Of a DNA stretch of 7,858 nt, positions 1 to 6,580 are shown one piece after another (position 1 is the stretch's first letter; each line of letters starts with the position of its first letter). Location of the stretch: positions 1 through 7,858 of the forward strand of contig JAQTYP010000145.1 of assembly GCA_028688235.1 (NCBI GenBank), given 5' to 3'. Made by a program: the position numbers and the translations under genes. The stretch is from Methylomonas sp. GTDB lineage: Bacteria > Pseudomonadota > Gammaproteobacteria > Methylococcales > Methylomonadaceae. Below the pieces are notes generated by a model. It did not search any database. It saw only the letters and a list, made by a program, of their open reading frames with translations, and had not been told where the DNA came from.

Positions 1-1812
1 TCGCAGAAAGACGAAGACGCCCGGGAAGTGGACGAGCAAATCAAAGAAGTCTTCGAATACCTGGACAAGGTCGACCAGGTGGCCAAACAATACGACAACG
101 TCGAATTATCGAATCAATCCAAAATAGCCCGCGACAGCACCACCCAATATGCAGAGAAATTCCGGGCAGTAGTCTCAGCGCTGAAAGCAAATAAGCAAGC
201 TGTCGCTATCATGATCGAAAAAGGTAATGCCGTCGCCAAGGCAACCGATATAGACTTACAAAGGCAAGTCGATAAATACCAAGCCGCCATGGCCAAAGGG
301 GCCAGCCAACAAGAACTCGATCATTACGTTCAACGCTACATTGGTTCGACTCAGGCCTACATCAAAGCCATGGAAATCATGCGCGCCGAAAAGGAAGAAG
401 TGAATTATAAAGATAGGGTAGCCTGGAAGAAAATGCAGGGTTGGCTACCCGAATTGATCGGCATTTTCGATCAACAAGAAAAAGAAGCCAATAGCGAAGA
501 AAGCAAGAAAAACATTGCCCAAGCACGCCAATTAGTCGAGGACTATCGGCAAGCCGCGCAGTCCTGGATCGATAACGACAACAAGCTGAAAGTCATTTTG
601 GCCGAAATGGCCTCTCTTGGAAATAACGTCATCAAACAGGCGCAAACCGCCGAGGAAGCCGGCTATCAACAACTCACCAAGGCACGAACCGAAGCGGAAA
701 CCCTGGTCGGCGAAGCCAATAAGATCATCATCGGCACCATCATCATAGCGTTGATTTTGGGCATAGGCATCGCACTGTTCCTGGCCAATCTGATTACCGC
801 GCCTATCACGGTCGGTGTCGCCTTCGCCAAATCGTTGGCCGAAGGCGATCTGACGGCGAAACTGGATGTTAGCGGCAAGGACGAAATCGGCCAGTTGGCG
901 CAAGCCTTACGCGACATGCGCGATCAACTCGCCAAAGTCGTAGAGCAAGTGCGAGCCAATTCAGATACGCTGACCAGCGCATCTAAAGAAATCAGTGCCA
1001 CGGCACAGTCGATGAGCCAGATGGCCACCGAGCAGGCGGCCAGTGTCGAGGAAACCACTTCGTCTATCGAAGAGCTCAATGCCTCGGTACAGCAAAACAC
1101 CGAAAACGCCCACGTCACCGAACAAATGGCCACCAAATCCGCCGGTGAAGCCCGCGACGGCGGCGTAGCGGTCAACGAAACCGTCGAAGCGATGAAACAC
1201 ATCGCCAAGAAAATCGGCCAAATCGAAGACATCGCTTACAAGACCAATCTATTGTCGCTAAATGCCGCGATAGAAGCCGCTTCCGCTGGCGAACACGGCA
1301 AAGGTTTTGCGGTGGTCGCCGCCGAAGTACGCAAATTGGCCGAAAGTAGCCGCATCACGGCCGAAGAAATCAACGAACTGGCGTCCAACAGCGTCGCGAT
1401 CGCCGAAAAAGCCGGCAAACTGATAGGCACAGTGGTACCCAATATCGTCAAAACCGCCGATTTGGTGCAGGAAATCAACGCCGCCTCTATCGAGCAATCC
1501 AGCGGCATCAACCAGATCAACGACGCCATGCGGCAACTGGATAAAGCGACCCAGCAAAATGCCGCCAGTGCCGAGGAATTGGCCGCAACCGCCGAAGAAC
1601 TGAACGGTCAAGCCGAGCAACTGCAACAGGCTGTCGCCTTCTTTAAAATGAATAATCAATCGGCGAAGTCGACGCCAGCAAATCGCCCACCGGCATCGAC
1701 CCAGCGTCCGGCGCGGACAATATCCAATAAAAAGGCCAACAAGCCGCTGAGCGGCGTTAAGCATGCCGATGTCTCGTTGGAGTTCAACGATTCCGATTTC
1801 GAGCGCTTCTAG
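1..1812 (+). CDS. Methyl-accepting chemotaxis protein, N-terminus missing at window edge
   Basis: Transmembrane chemoreceptor that would control CheA through CheW. The frame is open from base 1, so the GTG at 28 is internal and the true start, with the first membrane segment, lies to the left. About 240 visible residues of charged, helical periplasmic sequence come first, resembling the helical bimodular (HBM) sensor type in size and character. A membrane helix follows (bases about 724 to 801), then a HAMP domain and a long cytoplasmic coiled coil. The hairpin tip reads KTNLLSLNAAIEAASAGEH, the conserved CheA/CheW contact region. Candidate methylation sites fit the A/S/T/G-pair, E/Q-pair, A/S/T/G-pair pattern (ASVEETTSS, SSIEELNAS, AASAEELAAT). 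After the coiled coil a flexible tail of about 49 residues, rich in P, S, T and K, ends in DFERF, which fits the CheR-docking pentapeptide (as NWETF in E. coli Tsr). The ligand is unknown. MCP identity is very secure; the sensor type is tentative. Confidence 0.96.
   Translation, partial: SQKDEDAREVDEQIKEVFEYLDKVDQVAKQYDNVELSNQSKIARDSTTQYAEKFRAVVSALKANKQAVAIMIEKGNAVAKATDIDLQRQVDKYQAAMAKGASQQELDHYVQRYIGSTQAYIKAMEIMRAEKEEVNYKDRVAWKKMQGWLPELIGIFDQQEKEANSEESKKNIAQARQLVEDYRQAAQSWIDNDNKLKVILAEMASLGNNVIKQAQTAEEAGYQQLTKARTEAETLVGEANKIIIGTIIIALILGIGIALFLANLITAPITVGVAFAKSLAEGDLTAKLDVSGKDEIGQLAQALRDMRDQLAKVVEQVRANSDTLTSASKEISATAQSMSQMATEQAASVEETTSSIEELNASVQQNTENAHVTEQMATKSAGEARDGGVAVNETVEAMKHIAKKIGQIEDIAYKTNLLSLNAAIEAASAGEHGKGFAVVAAEVRKLAESSRITAEEINELASNSVAIAEKAGKLIGTVVPNIVKTADLVQEINAASIEQSSGINQINDAMRQLDKATQQNAASAEELAATAEELNGQAEQLQQAVAFFKMNNQSAKSTPANRPPASTQRPARTISNKKANKPLSGVKHADVSLEFNDSDFERF
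1795..1809 (+). other. CheR-docking pentapeptide at chemoreceptor C-terminus (DFERF)
   Basis: The last five codons before the stop encode D-F-E-R-F. Aromatic residues sit at positions 2 and 5, as in the known x-[FYWH]-x-x-[FYWH] tether that recruits the methyltransferase CheR (and CheB in some species). It lies at the end of a proline- and serine-rich linker of about 49 residues, the expected arrangement. The second receptor in this window has no such tail. Function is inferred from the motif. Confidence 0.65.
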
Positions 1813-1829
1813 CCGCTGGAGAAAAAATC

Positions 1830-2378
1830 ATGGCAAATTTAATTCGTAAAGACTCCGATGCGACTTCCCTGGCGATACAAGAACACGTCGGTCAATATTT
1901 GACCTTTCTGGTTGACCAGGAGAGTTTCGCCATCAACATACTCGACGTCAAGGAAATCATCGAGATAGCCAACGTCACCCACGTACCGTTGACACCCGAT
2001 TATATACACGGCGTCATCAATTTACGGGGCAATGTTGTTCCCGTCATCGATCTTTCGGCCCGTCTCAAACACCGTTGCGCCGAAGTCAGCAAGCGCAGCT
2101 GCATCGTATTGGTCGAAGTAGATGCGATGGATAACACTCAGTTGATCGGCATGTTGGTGGATGAAGTCAGGGAAATTCTGGAAATCCCTCAGGCCAACAT
2201 CCAGCCCGCTCCGGATTTCGGAACCGATATCCGTACCGATTTCATTCAGGCCATGGCGCGTGTCGACGAGGTTTTCATCATCTTGCTGGCCATCAACAAG
2301 GTCTTGTCGCTGGAGGAATTGTCGCAATTGAATTCCATCGCTCAATCACCCGAGCCACTCGAAACTCAGCCGGATTAA
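1830..2378 (+). CDS. cheW: Chemotaxis adaptor protein CheW
   Basis: A 182-residue soluble cytoplasmic adaptor that couples chemoreceptors to the histidine kinase CheA in signalling arrays. The single CheW-like domain covers about residues 20 to 167. It contains the conserved stretch HGVINLRGNVVPVIDL (60 to 75), whose arginine at 66 corresponds to the receptor-contact arginine of E. coli CheW, and the second hallmark IGMLVDEVREILEI (106 to 119). No kinase or receiver domain is attached, so it is CheW rather than CheA or CheV. The start ATG has a GGAG Shine-Dalgarno 8 bases upstream and lies 17 bases after the stop of the receptor gene, so co-transcription is likely. Residues 170 to 182 form a proline- and glutamate-rich tail beyond the core domain. 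Its place between two receptor genes suggests it serves them specifically, but no CheA, CheR, CheB or CheY gene is in the window. Confidence 0.95.
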   Translation: MANLIRKDSDATSLAIQEHVGQYLTFLVDQESFAINILDVKEIIEIANVTHVPLTPDYIHGVINLRGNVVPVIDLSARLKHRCAEVSKRSCIVLVEVDAMDNTQLIGMLVDEVREILEIPQANIQPAPDFGTDIRTDFIQAMARVDEVFIILLAINKVLSLEELSQLNSIAQSPEPLETQPD

Positions 2379-2394
2379 AACCGTTCGATTTTTT
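2359..2394 (+). terminator. Possible weak intrinsic terminator/attenuator at the end of cheW
   Basis: The arms TCGAA (2359 to 2363) plus CGG (2371 to 2373) pair with CCG plus TTCGA (2381 to 2388) around a 7-base loop, with a 7-base bulge on the left arm. Six T residues follow at once (2389 to 2394). The bulge makes it weak. It overlaps the cheW stop codon and could reduce rather than stop read-through into the next receptor gene. Confidence 0.3.
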
Positions 2395-2435
2395 CCAAAT
2401 GAAGCATAGAACCACGGCGAGTGCCGATCATTTAT

Positions 2436-2440
2436 AAGGA
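2436..2440 (+). promoter_or_regulatory. Ribosome binding site setting the start of the second chemoreceptor
   Basis: AAGGA lies 7 bases before the ATG at 2448. A longer frame begins at a GTG at 2421 with no Shine-Dalgarno. It would put nine residues ahead of MKLKTQISLGFGG, a typical receptor N-terminus with basic residues before a membrane helix. The ATG is therefore preferred. Confidence 0.7.
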
Positions 2441-2447
2441 ATTACCC

Positions 2448-3962
2448 ATGAAATTAAAGACCCAAATTTCACTCGGTTTTGGTGGCGTATTGCTGCTACT
2501 GATCATCATGGCCTTCATCAGCGTCAACAGCCTGTCGTCGTTGCTTGGAAATTCGCATCAAGTCGTCACGGCCGACAATCTGAGAACGCAATTGGTCGAA
2601 CGCGAAGTCGATCACTTGAATTGGACCGCAAAACTCAACGCCTTCGTATTCGATGAACATAGCCACGACCTCGATATTCAGCTGGATCACACCCAATGCG
2701 CGTTTGGCCGTTGGTATTATGGGGAAGAAAGACAGCATGCCGAAAAACAGTTTCCGGCATTGAAAAGCGCCCTGGCCGACATCGAAGAACCGCACCGCAG
2801 ATTGCACGAATCCGCCAAGCATATCAAAGAGGCACGGAGTACGGCCTCGGAAGCCGCGGCTGATGCCTCGCAACCCGGCACCGTCGAGTTGTATAAGGAG
2901 AAAACCTTACCGAACTTGCAAGCCGTGCAGACGAATCTGGCGGCGATGCGCAAATCGGTCGACTCAGCAGCCAGTGCCATTCAAAGCAGCATGGAAAAAC
3001 AAGGACAACGGTCTCAAATCTTCGTCATTACAACGACTATCATCGCGATATTGCTGGGGCTCGTCGTCTCCTTTGCCATCATCACGAATATATTGAAACA
3101 GCTCGGAGGCGAACCGGCGTTCTTGGTCGAAGCCGTGGAAAAAATTGCCTCCGGGGATTTAAACTTCAAAATCGATGCCGAAAAGCACAGGTTGACCGGG
3201 ATTTTGGCCGGGGTGAAAGAAATGGTCGAAGGCTTGAGAGAAGTCGTCGGCCAGGTCAGAACCGCGGCCGATAACTTGGTCGGGGCTTCGCAACAAGTGA
3301 ATGCGACTGCGCAAGCCATGAGCCAGATGACGACCGAACAGGCGGCCAGCGTCGAGGAAACCACGTCGTCTATCGAAGAGCTCAACGCCTCTGTGCAGCA
3401 AAACACCGAAAATGCCCATGTCACCGAACAAATGGCCAGCAAATCTGCCGACGAAGCCCGCGCGGGGGGCGATGCCGTCAACGAAACCGTAGGCGCCATG
3501 AAACACATCGCCAAAAAGATTGGACAGATCGAGGACATCGCCTATAAAACCAATTTATTGTCATTGAATGCCGCAATCGAAGCGGCTTCCGCCGGCGAGC
3601 ACGGCAAAGGCTTTGCCGTGGTGGCGGCCGAAGTACGTAAATTGGCGGAAAGCAGCCGAATCACGGCCGAAGAAATCAACGAATTGGCGACCAACAGCGT
3701 CGCTATCGCCGAAAAGGCCGGCAATTTGATCAACACCGTCGTTCCAAGCATCACCAAAACGGCCGATTTGGTTCAGGAAATCAACGCCGCCTCGATCGAG
3801 CAAGCCAGCGGAGTCAATCAAATTAACGATGCCATGCGCCAATTGGACAAAGCGACGCAACATAACGCCGCCAGCGCCGAGGAATTGGCCGCAACCGCCG
3901 AAGAACTGAATGGCCAAGCCGCGCAACTACAACAGGCGGTTGCGTTCTTCAAACTGGATTGA
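2448..3962 (+). CDS. Methyl-accepting chemotaxis protein with periplasmic CZB-like zinc-binding domain
   Basis: A complete 504-residue chemoreceptor. Membrane helix 1 is at about residues 9 to 28 and helix 2 at about 190 to 213, followed by a HAMP-like region beginning QLGGEP and a cytoplasmic coiled coil to the end. The periplasmic part (about 29 to 189) carries a CZB (chemoreceptor zinc-binding) signature: DHLNW (H56, W59), LDHTQCAFGRWYY (H81, C84) and EEPHRRLH (H116, H120). These would supply a three-His/one-Cys zinc site; exactly which histidines bind is not certain. CZB domains are better known in cytoplasmic positions, where they are linked to zinc or hypochlorite sensing. The hairpin tip and methylation segments nearly match those of the upstream receptor (15 differences in 212 residues, no gaps). 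The protein ends FFKLD, directly after the coiled coil, with no CheR-docking tail. The gene begins 69 bases after cheW. Receptor identity is very secure; the zinc role is inferred. Confidence 0.95.
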   Translation: MKLKTQISLGFGGVLLLLIIMAFISVNSLSSLLGNSHQVVTADNLRTQLVEREVDHLNWTAKLNAFVFDEHSHDLDIQLDHTQCAFGRWYYGEERQHAEKQFPALKSALADIEEPHRRLHESAKHIKEARSTASEAAADASQPGTVELYKEKTLPNLQAVQTNLAAMRKSVDSAASAIQSSMEKQGQRSQIFVITTTIIAILLGLVVSFAIITNILKQLGGEPAFLVEAVEKIASGDLNFKIDAEKHRLTGILAGVKEMVEGLREVVGQVRTAADNLVGASQQVNATAQAMSQMTTEQAASVEETTSSIEELNASVQQNTENAHVTEQMASKSADEARAGGDAVNETVGAMKHIAKKIGQIEDIAYKTNLLSLNAAIEAASAGEHGKGFAVVAAEVRKLAESSRITAEEINELATNSVAIAEKAGNLINTVVPSITKTADLVQEINAASIEQASGVNQINDAMRQLDKATQHNAASAEELAATAEELNGQAAQLQQAVAFFKLD

Positions 3963-4049
3963 CACATGGGGCTGTCCTGCTCGGCTAGAACGCCGCCATC
4001 CAGTGCTAAAACCAGTTACCGATGGACATTGCTCTAACAATTGCTCGAC

Positions 4050-4053
4050 GGGA
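4050..4053 (+). promoter_or_regulatory. Weak ribosome binding site favouring the porin start at 4058
   Basis: GGGA lies 4 bases upstream of the ATG at 4058. An in-frame ATG at 4022 has no Shine-Dalgarno and would put 12 residues in front of what is otherwise a clean signal peptide (MPKKILFLLFVVW), so 4058 is preferred. The site itself is short and closely spaced. Confidence 0.45.
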
Positions 4054-4057
4054 ATCT

Positions 4058-5479
4058 ATGCCAAAAAAAATTCTGTTTTTATTGTTCGTAGTCTGGACCT
4101 TACCCCTTAAGCTCGAGGCCAAGTCCGTTGACGACAATCATATCCGTCAAATCGTCACCGATATGTTGCGTGAAAAAGATCAGAAAATCGAGCAATTGGA
4201 AGCCAGGATACGCCAGCTCGAGCAGGAAAAAGGGCTGGCGCCGGTTGCGGCAGCCGCTCTGAACGGACAAGGCAAAATCCTAGCGGAAGACCTACCTCAA
4301 CCCAAACCGACCGCCGATGTTACGACAAAAACAGCGGCCAGCGATAGTGACGATTCGAGCATGAGCGGCAAATTACGCGCTCTGGACAAAAAAGTCGCTG
4401 AACTGAAAGCCTCCACGGAAGCGCATGGCTTGAATATCGGCGGTTTTTTCGATATCAACGCCAAAACCGGCAACTCCAGCGATCAAACCTTCAGTATCGG
4501 CTCCGTGGAGCTCGATCTGGATTATGCCTACGACGAACATTTCGGCGCCAGCAGCGCCTTGTTGTTTAACGGCAACAGCGATCCCACGGCCGCAGGTGGT
4601 GCCGACATCGCCGTGGCATTGGTCGATTATCACTCGTTCGACGATAGAATTCCGCCACGTGGCCGGATTTTCAATAACCAGGGATGGCACATTCAGGGTG
4701 GGCGTTTCGATTTGCCGTTTGGCACCGATTATCAATACTACGCCAGCAAGGATAGAGTCACTGTTAGCGCGCCACTGACCACCACCCGGATACAGAATGG
4801 CGGTTACAATAGCGACGGTATCCGTGCTTACGGTTCGTGGAACATGATCCACTACTCGGCATTCTGGACCAACGGGGTCTATGGCGGTGACGGCAGCACC
4901 ATAGGCGGCCGCCTGGGCTTGTCGTTGGCGCAAAATCCTTATACGGTCCACCGCAACACCAGGGGCGCGATTATCGATGGCATAGAATTCGGCGTTTCCC
5001 ATCTCAGCGAGCTGGATGGCGATAACGACATCCGAAACACCGTCTACGGCGCCGATCTGAGTATAGGCTACGGTATGTGGCGATTGCAAAACGAATTCAT
5101 GCTGTTGCAAGCGCATCGGCAGGTCTATCTGGATGCCGACGATAATATAGTCTCCGCGCCGACTGAATATCCTTTTGGCAAAAATCATCAGTTGGGGTAT
5201 CACACCACCTTGATCGCCGATTTGGATAATCTGATCAAACAGCCGGTGCAGGTCTTTGCGCGTTATGGTCGCTGGCAACCTTCTCAAAAATTGGCCTCGG
5301 ATTACGATGGTACTACGGTAGCCATCAATGACGTGTCTATGCTGAGTATTGGACTCAACTATAAATTCAGTGATTATCTGCGCATCAAGTTCGAGTACGA
5401 CGATACGCTAGGTACCCATACGGCCGAGCGCTACTTCGACAAGAGACTGGGCATCACCCAAATCGTGATGTCGTTCTGA
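4058..5479 (+). CDS. Outer membrane porin-like beta-barrel protein with N-terminal coiled coil
   Basis: A 473-residue protein expected in the outer membrane. Residues 1 to 21 form a signal peptide (two lysines, a hydrophobic core, then LEA before the likely cut). A coiled coil follows at about 27 to 58 (EKDQKIEQLEARIRQLEQEK), then an Ala/Asp/Ser/Thr-rich linker and a second short helix at about 104 to 121. From about residue 125 the sequence has alternating polar and aromatic strands with glycine/asparagine/aspartate turns, such as IGSVELDLDYAYDEHFGASS and GWHIQGGRFDLPFGTDYQYY. It ends IVMSF; a terminal phenylalanine is the usual barrel-insertion signal. I see no cysteine or heme motif, so it is not an MtrB-type protein with an N-terminal CxxC. 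The layout recalls coiled-coil porins, including the LbtU-like siderophore porins, but the substrate cannot be read from sequence. The next gene starts one base after its stop, implying joint expression with the cytochrome. Porin class is likely; exact family is uncertain. Confidence 0.82.
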   Translation: MPKKILFLLFVVWTLPLKLEAKSVDDNHIRQIVTDMLREKDQKIEQLEARIRQLEQEKGLAPVAAAALNGQGKILAEDLPQPKPTADVTTKTAASDSDDSSMSGKLRALDKKVAELKASTEAHGLNIGGFFDINAKTGNSSDQTFSIGSVELDLDYAYDEHFGASSALLFNGNSDPTAAGGADIAVALVDYHSFDDRIPPRGRIFNNQGWHIQGGRFDLPFGTDYQYYASKDRVTVSAPLTTTRIQNGGYNSDGIRAYGSWNMIHYSAFWTNGVYGGDGSTIGGRLGLSLAQNPYTVHRNTRGAIIDGIEFGVSHLSELDGDNDIRNTVYGADLSIGYGMWRLQNEFMLLQAHRQVYLDADDNIVSAPTEYPFGKNHQLGYHTTLIADLDNLIKQPVQVFARYGRWQPSQKLASDYDGTTVAINDVSMLSIGLNYKFSDYLRIKFEYDDTLGTHTAERYFDKRLGITQIVMSF

Positions 5480-5480
5480 T

Positions 5481-5978
5481 ATGAATAATCCATTGTTCGC
5501 ATTGCTATTGTCCACCAGCGGCTTTATGCTGTTGTTTATGCTGACGGCGCAGGCCGCCGATAATCCGCATGAGGTATCCAGACAGGATGATCCATCCAGC
5601 TGTATCGTTTGTCACGACAGCGAACCGAAATTAAAGGATGACAACATTCTGAACAGTAAAAACCTTACAGTCCATCTTGAACGTTTCCGCTTGAACGGCG
5701 TGGACATGTGTTCATCCTGCCATGATTCCGGCGTGGTTCATAAAACGGGTGTGCATGTCGATTTCCCGATACCGGCCGATTTACCCTTAAATCAAGACAA
5801 TGACATTACTTGCCTGACTTGCCATTACACCCATGGCCGATTGGATAGTGATCGCCCTCAGGCCAGTTTTAGTTTCATGGATCGCTTGTTGAATGCGCAA
5901 CGCTTGCAGAAAAGTTATTTGCTGCGTCGCAACAACAGCGATGGCGAACTCTGTTTAACCTGCCACAATACCCCTTAA
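5481..5978 (+). CDS. Periplasmic tetraheme c-type cytochrome (CxxCH family)
   Basis: A 165-residue secreted electron carrier. Four CxxCH heme-attachment motifs occur at residues 41 to 45 (CIVCH), 77 to 81 (CSSCH), 111 to 115 (CLTCH) and 158 to 162 (CLTCH). Five further histidines (30, 65, 87, 92, 118) could act as distal ligands, suggesting mainly bis-His, low-potential hemes. The pattern of an LPL stretch ahead of CLTCHYTHG, then LLRR ahead of the last CLTCH, resembles the doubled-CXXCH/c3-like cytochrome families. Residues 5 to 25 form a hydrophobic signal peptide ending AQA, with no basic residue in its first part, which is unusual. The start cannot be further upstream because an in-frame TGA lies at 5466. 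No Shine-Dalgarno is evident, and the ATG sits one base after the porin stop, so translational coupling is likely. It could pass electrons between inner membrane and outer membrane partners; the partners are unknown. Confidence 0.9.
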   Translation: MNNPLFALLLSTSGFMLLFMLTAQAADNPHEVSRQDDPSSCIVCHDSEPKLKDDNILNSKNLTVHLERFRLNGVDMCSSCHDSGVVHKTGVHVDFPIPADLPLNQDNDITCLTCHYTHGRLDSDRPQASFSFMDRLLNAQRLQKSYLLRRNNSDGELCLTCHNTP

Positions 5979-5989
5979 GGCTAACCATC

Positions 5990-6559
5990 ATGAGCAACAA
6001 TCCGCTGAAACGTCGTCAACTATATATAAAAAAGCGCTTCCAAGGCCGCTTAATCCTCGGGGCCTTCGCCGTCATTCTATTATCGGGTTTGTGTTCGGCG
6101 CTGCTGATTTACTGGCTTACCGGAGATGACTTACAAGCGCGATCATATTCGGCTCATATCAATATCGCGGAAGCCGCCGACCGATTGGGTGTGTCGGTTA
6201 TCCTAGGCAATGTGGTTTCGATCATCGTGGCGGGTGCGGTTGCCGCGATTTCGGTTTTATATGCCTCGCATAAAATAGCAGGCCCCTTGTACCGCTTCGA
6301 GCTTCTGTGTGAAGCGGTCGGAAACGGCAATCTCGATGAAACGGCCCAGTTACGGGAAAAGGATCAACTACATGCACTCGCTGAAGCATTTTCGAATATG
6401 CTTGCGAAGTTACGGAATCAGCGTAAAGAGCGTAGCGAAATGATCGCTAGGTTAAACGCGCATTTAAGCCAATTGAAAAGCAGTCCTTTAACGCTGCAAC
6501 AGCAAGAAGTCATTACGACGATGGAAGAAACCCTTCATCGACTCGATGGCAAATTTTGA
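5990..6559 (+). CDS. Two-pass membrane protein with HAMP domain and no output domain
   Basis: A 189-residue inner membrane protein. The basic N-terminus (KRRQLYIKKRFQGR) should be cytoplasmic. Membrane helix 1 is at about 21 to 43, a short periplasmic loop at about 44 to 67 and helix 2 at about 68 to 91. A HAMP linker starts with HKIAGPLYRFE (94 to 104) and runs through GNGNLDE to about 145. The rest, to 189, is charged and probably coiled coil (RKERSEMIARLNAHLSQL). There is no histidine kinase, cyclase or MCP signalling domain, so it ends where an output module would normally begin. The stop is real: the frame closes with TGA and a hairpin follows. The gene starts 11 bases after the cytochrome stop, with an AAGG Shine-Dalgarno that overlaps that stop. 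HAMP-only proteins beside multiheme cytochrome genes are familiar from metal-reducing bacteria such as Geobacter (from memory). It may relay a redox or envelope signal to a partner; the function is not established. Confidence 0.83.
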   Translation: MSNNPLKRRQLYIKKRFQGRLILGAFAVILLSGLCSALLIYWLTGDDLQARSYSAHINIAEAADRLGVSVILGNVVSIIVAGAVAAISVLYASHKIAGPLYRFELLCEAVGNGNLDETAQLREKDQLHALAEAFSNMLAKLRNQRKERSEMIARLNAHLSQLKSSPLTLQQQEVITTMEETLHRLDGKF

Positions 6560-6580
6560 CGAAATCCATCGCAGGTTTTT
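6544..6580 (+). terminator. Likely imperfect intrinsic terminator after the HAMP gene
   Basis: CGATGG (6544 to 6549) plus ATTT (6553 to 6556) pairs with AAAT plus CCATCG (6562 to 6571) around the loop TGACG, with a 3-base bulge (CAA) on the left arm. Five T residues follow at 6576 to 6580, four bases after the stem. The stop codon lies in the loop. The structure would end the + strand operon just before the converging hemerythrin gene. The bulge and the gap before the T tract lower confidence. Confidence 0.45.

Noticed and set aside
1258..1764. Open frames on the - strand inside both receptor genes
   Set aside because: They mirror the conserved MCP coding sequence and appear in both paralogues, as expected of shadows from codon bias.
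2423..2430. GCCGATCA resembling the -10 element of a FliA (sigma28) promoter before the second chemoreceptor
   Set aside because: No TAAA-like -35 lies at the right distance, and transcription would start inside or after the ribosome binding site.
3959..3991. TTGACA at the end of the second receptor gene as a -35 for the porin operon
   Set aside because: The best -10-like hexamer (TAGAAC) is 21 bases away, and nothing at 16 to 18 bases resembles TATAAT.
4022..4057. Upstream ATG at 4022 as the porin start
   Set aside because: It has no ribosome binding site and would put 12 residues ahead of a good signal peptide.
4373..5287. Long open frame of 304 codons on the - strand inside the porin gene
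   Set aside because: It is antisense to a gene with a signal peptide, a barrel pattern and a terminal Phe; the translated protein shows no recognisable domain.
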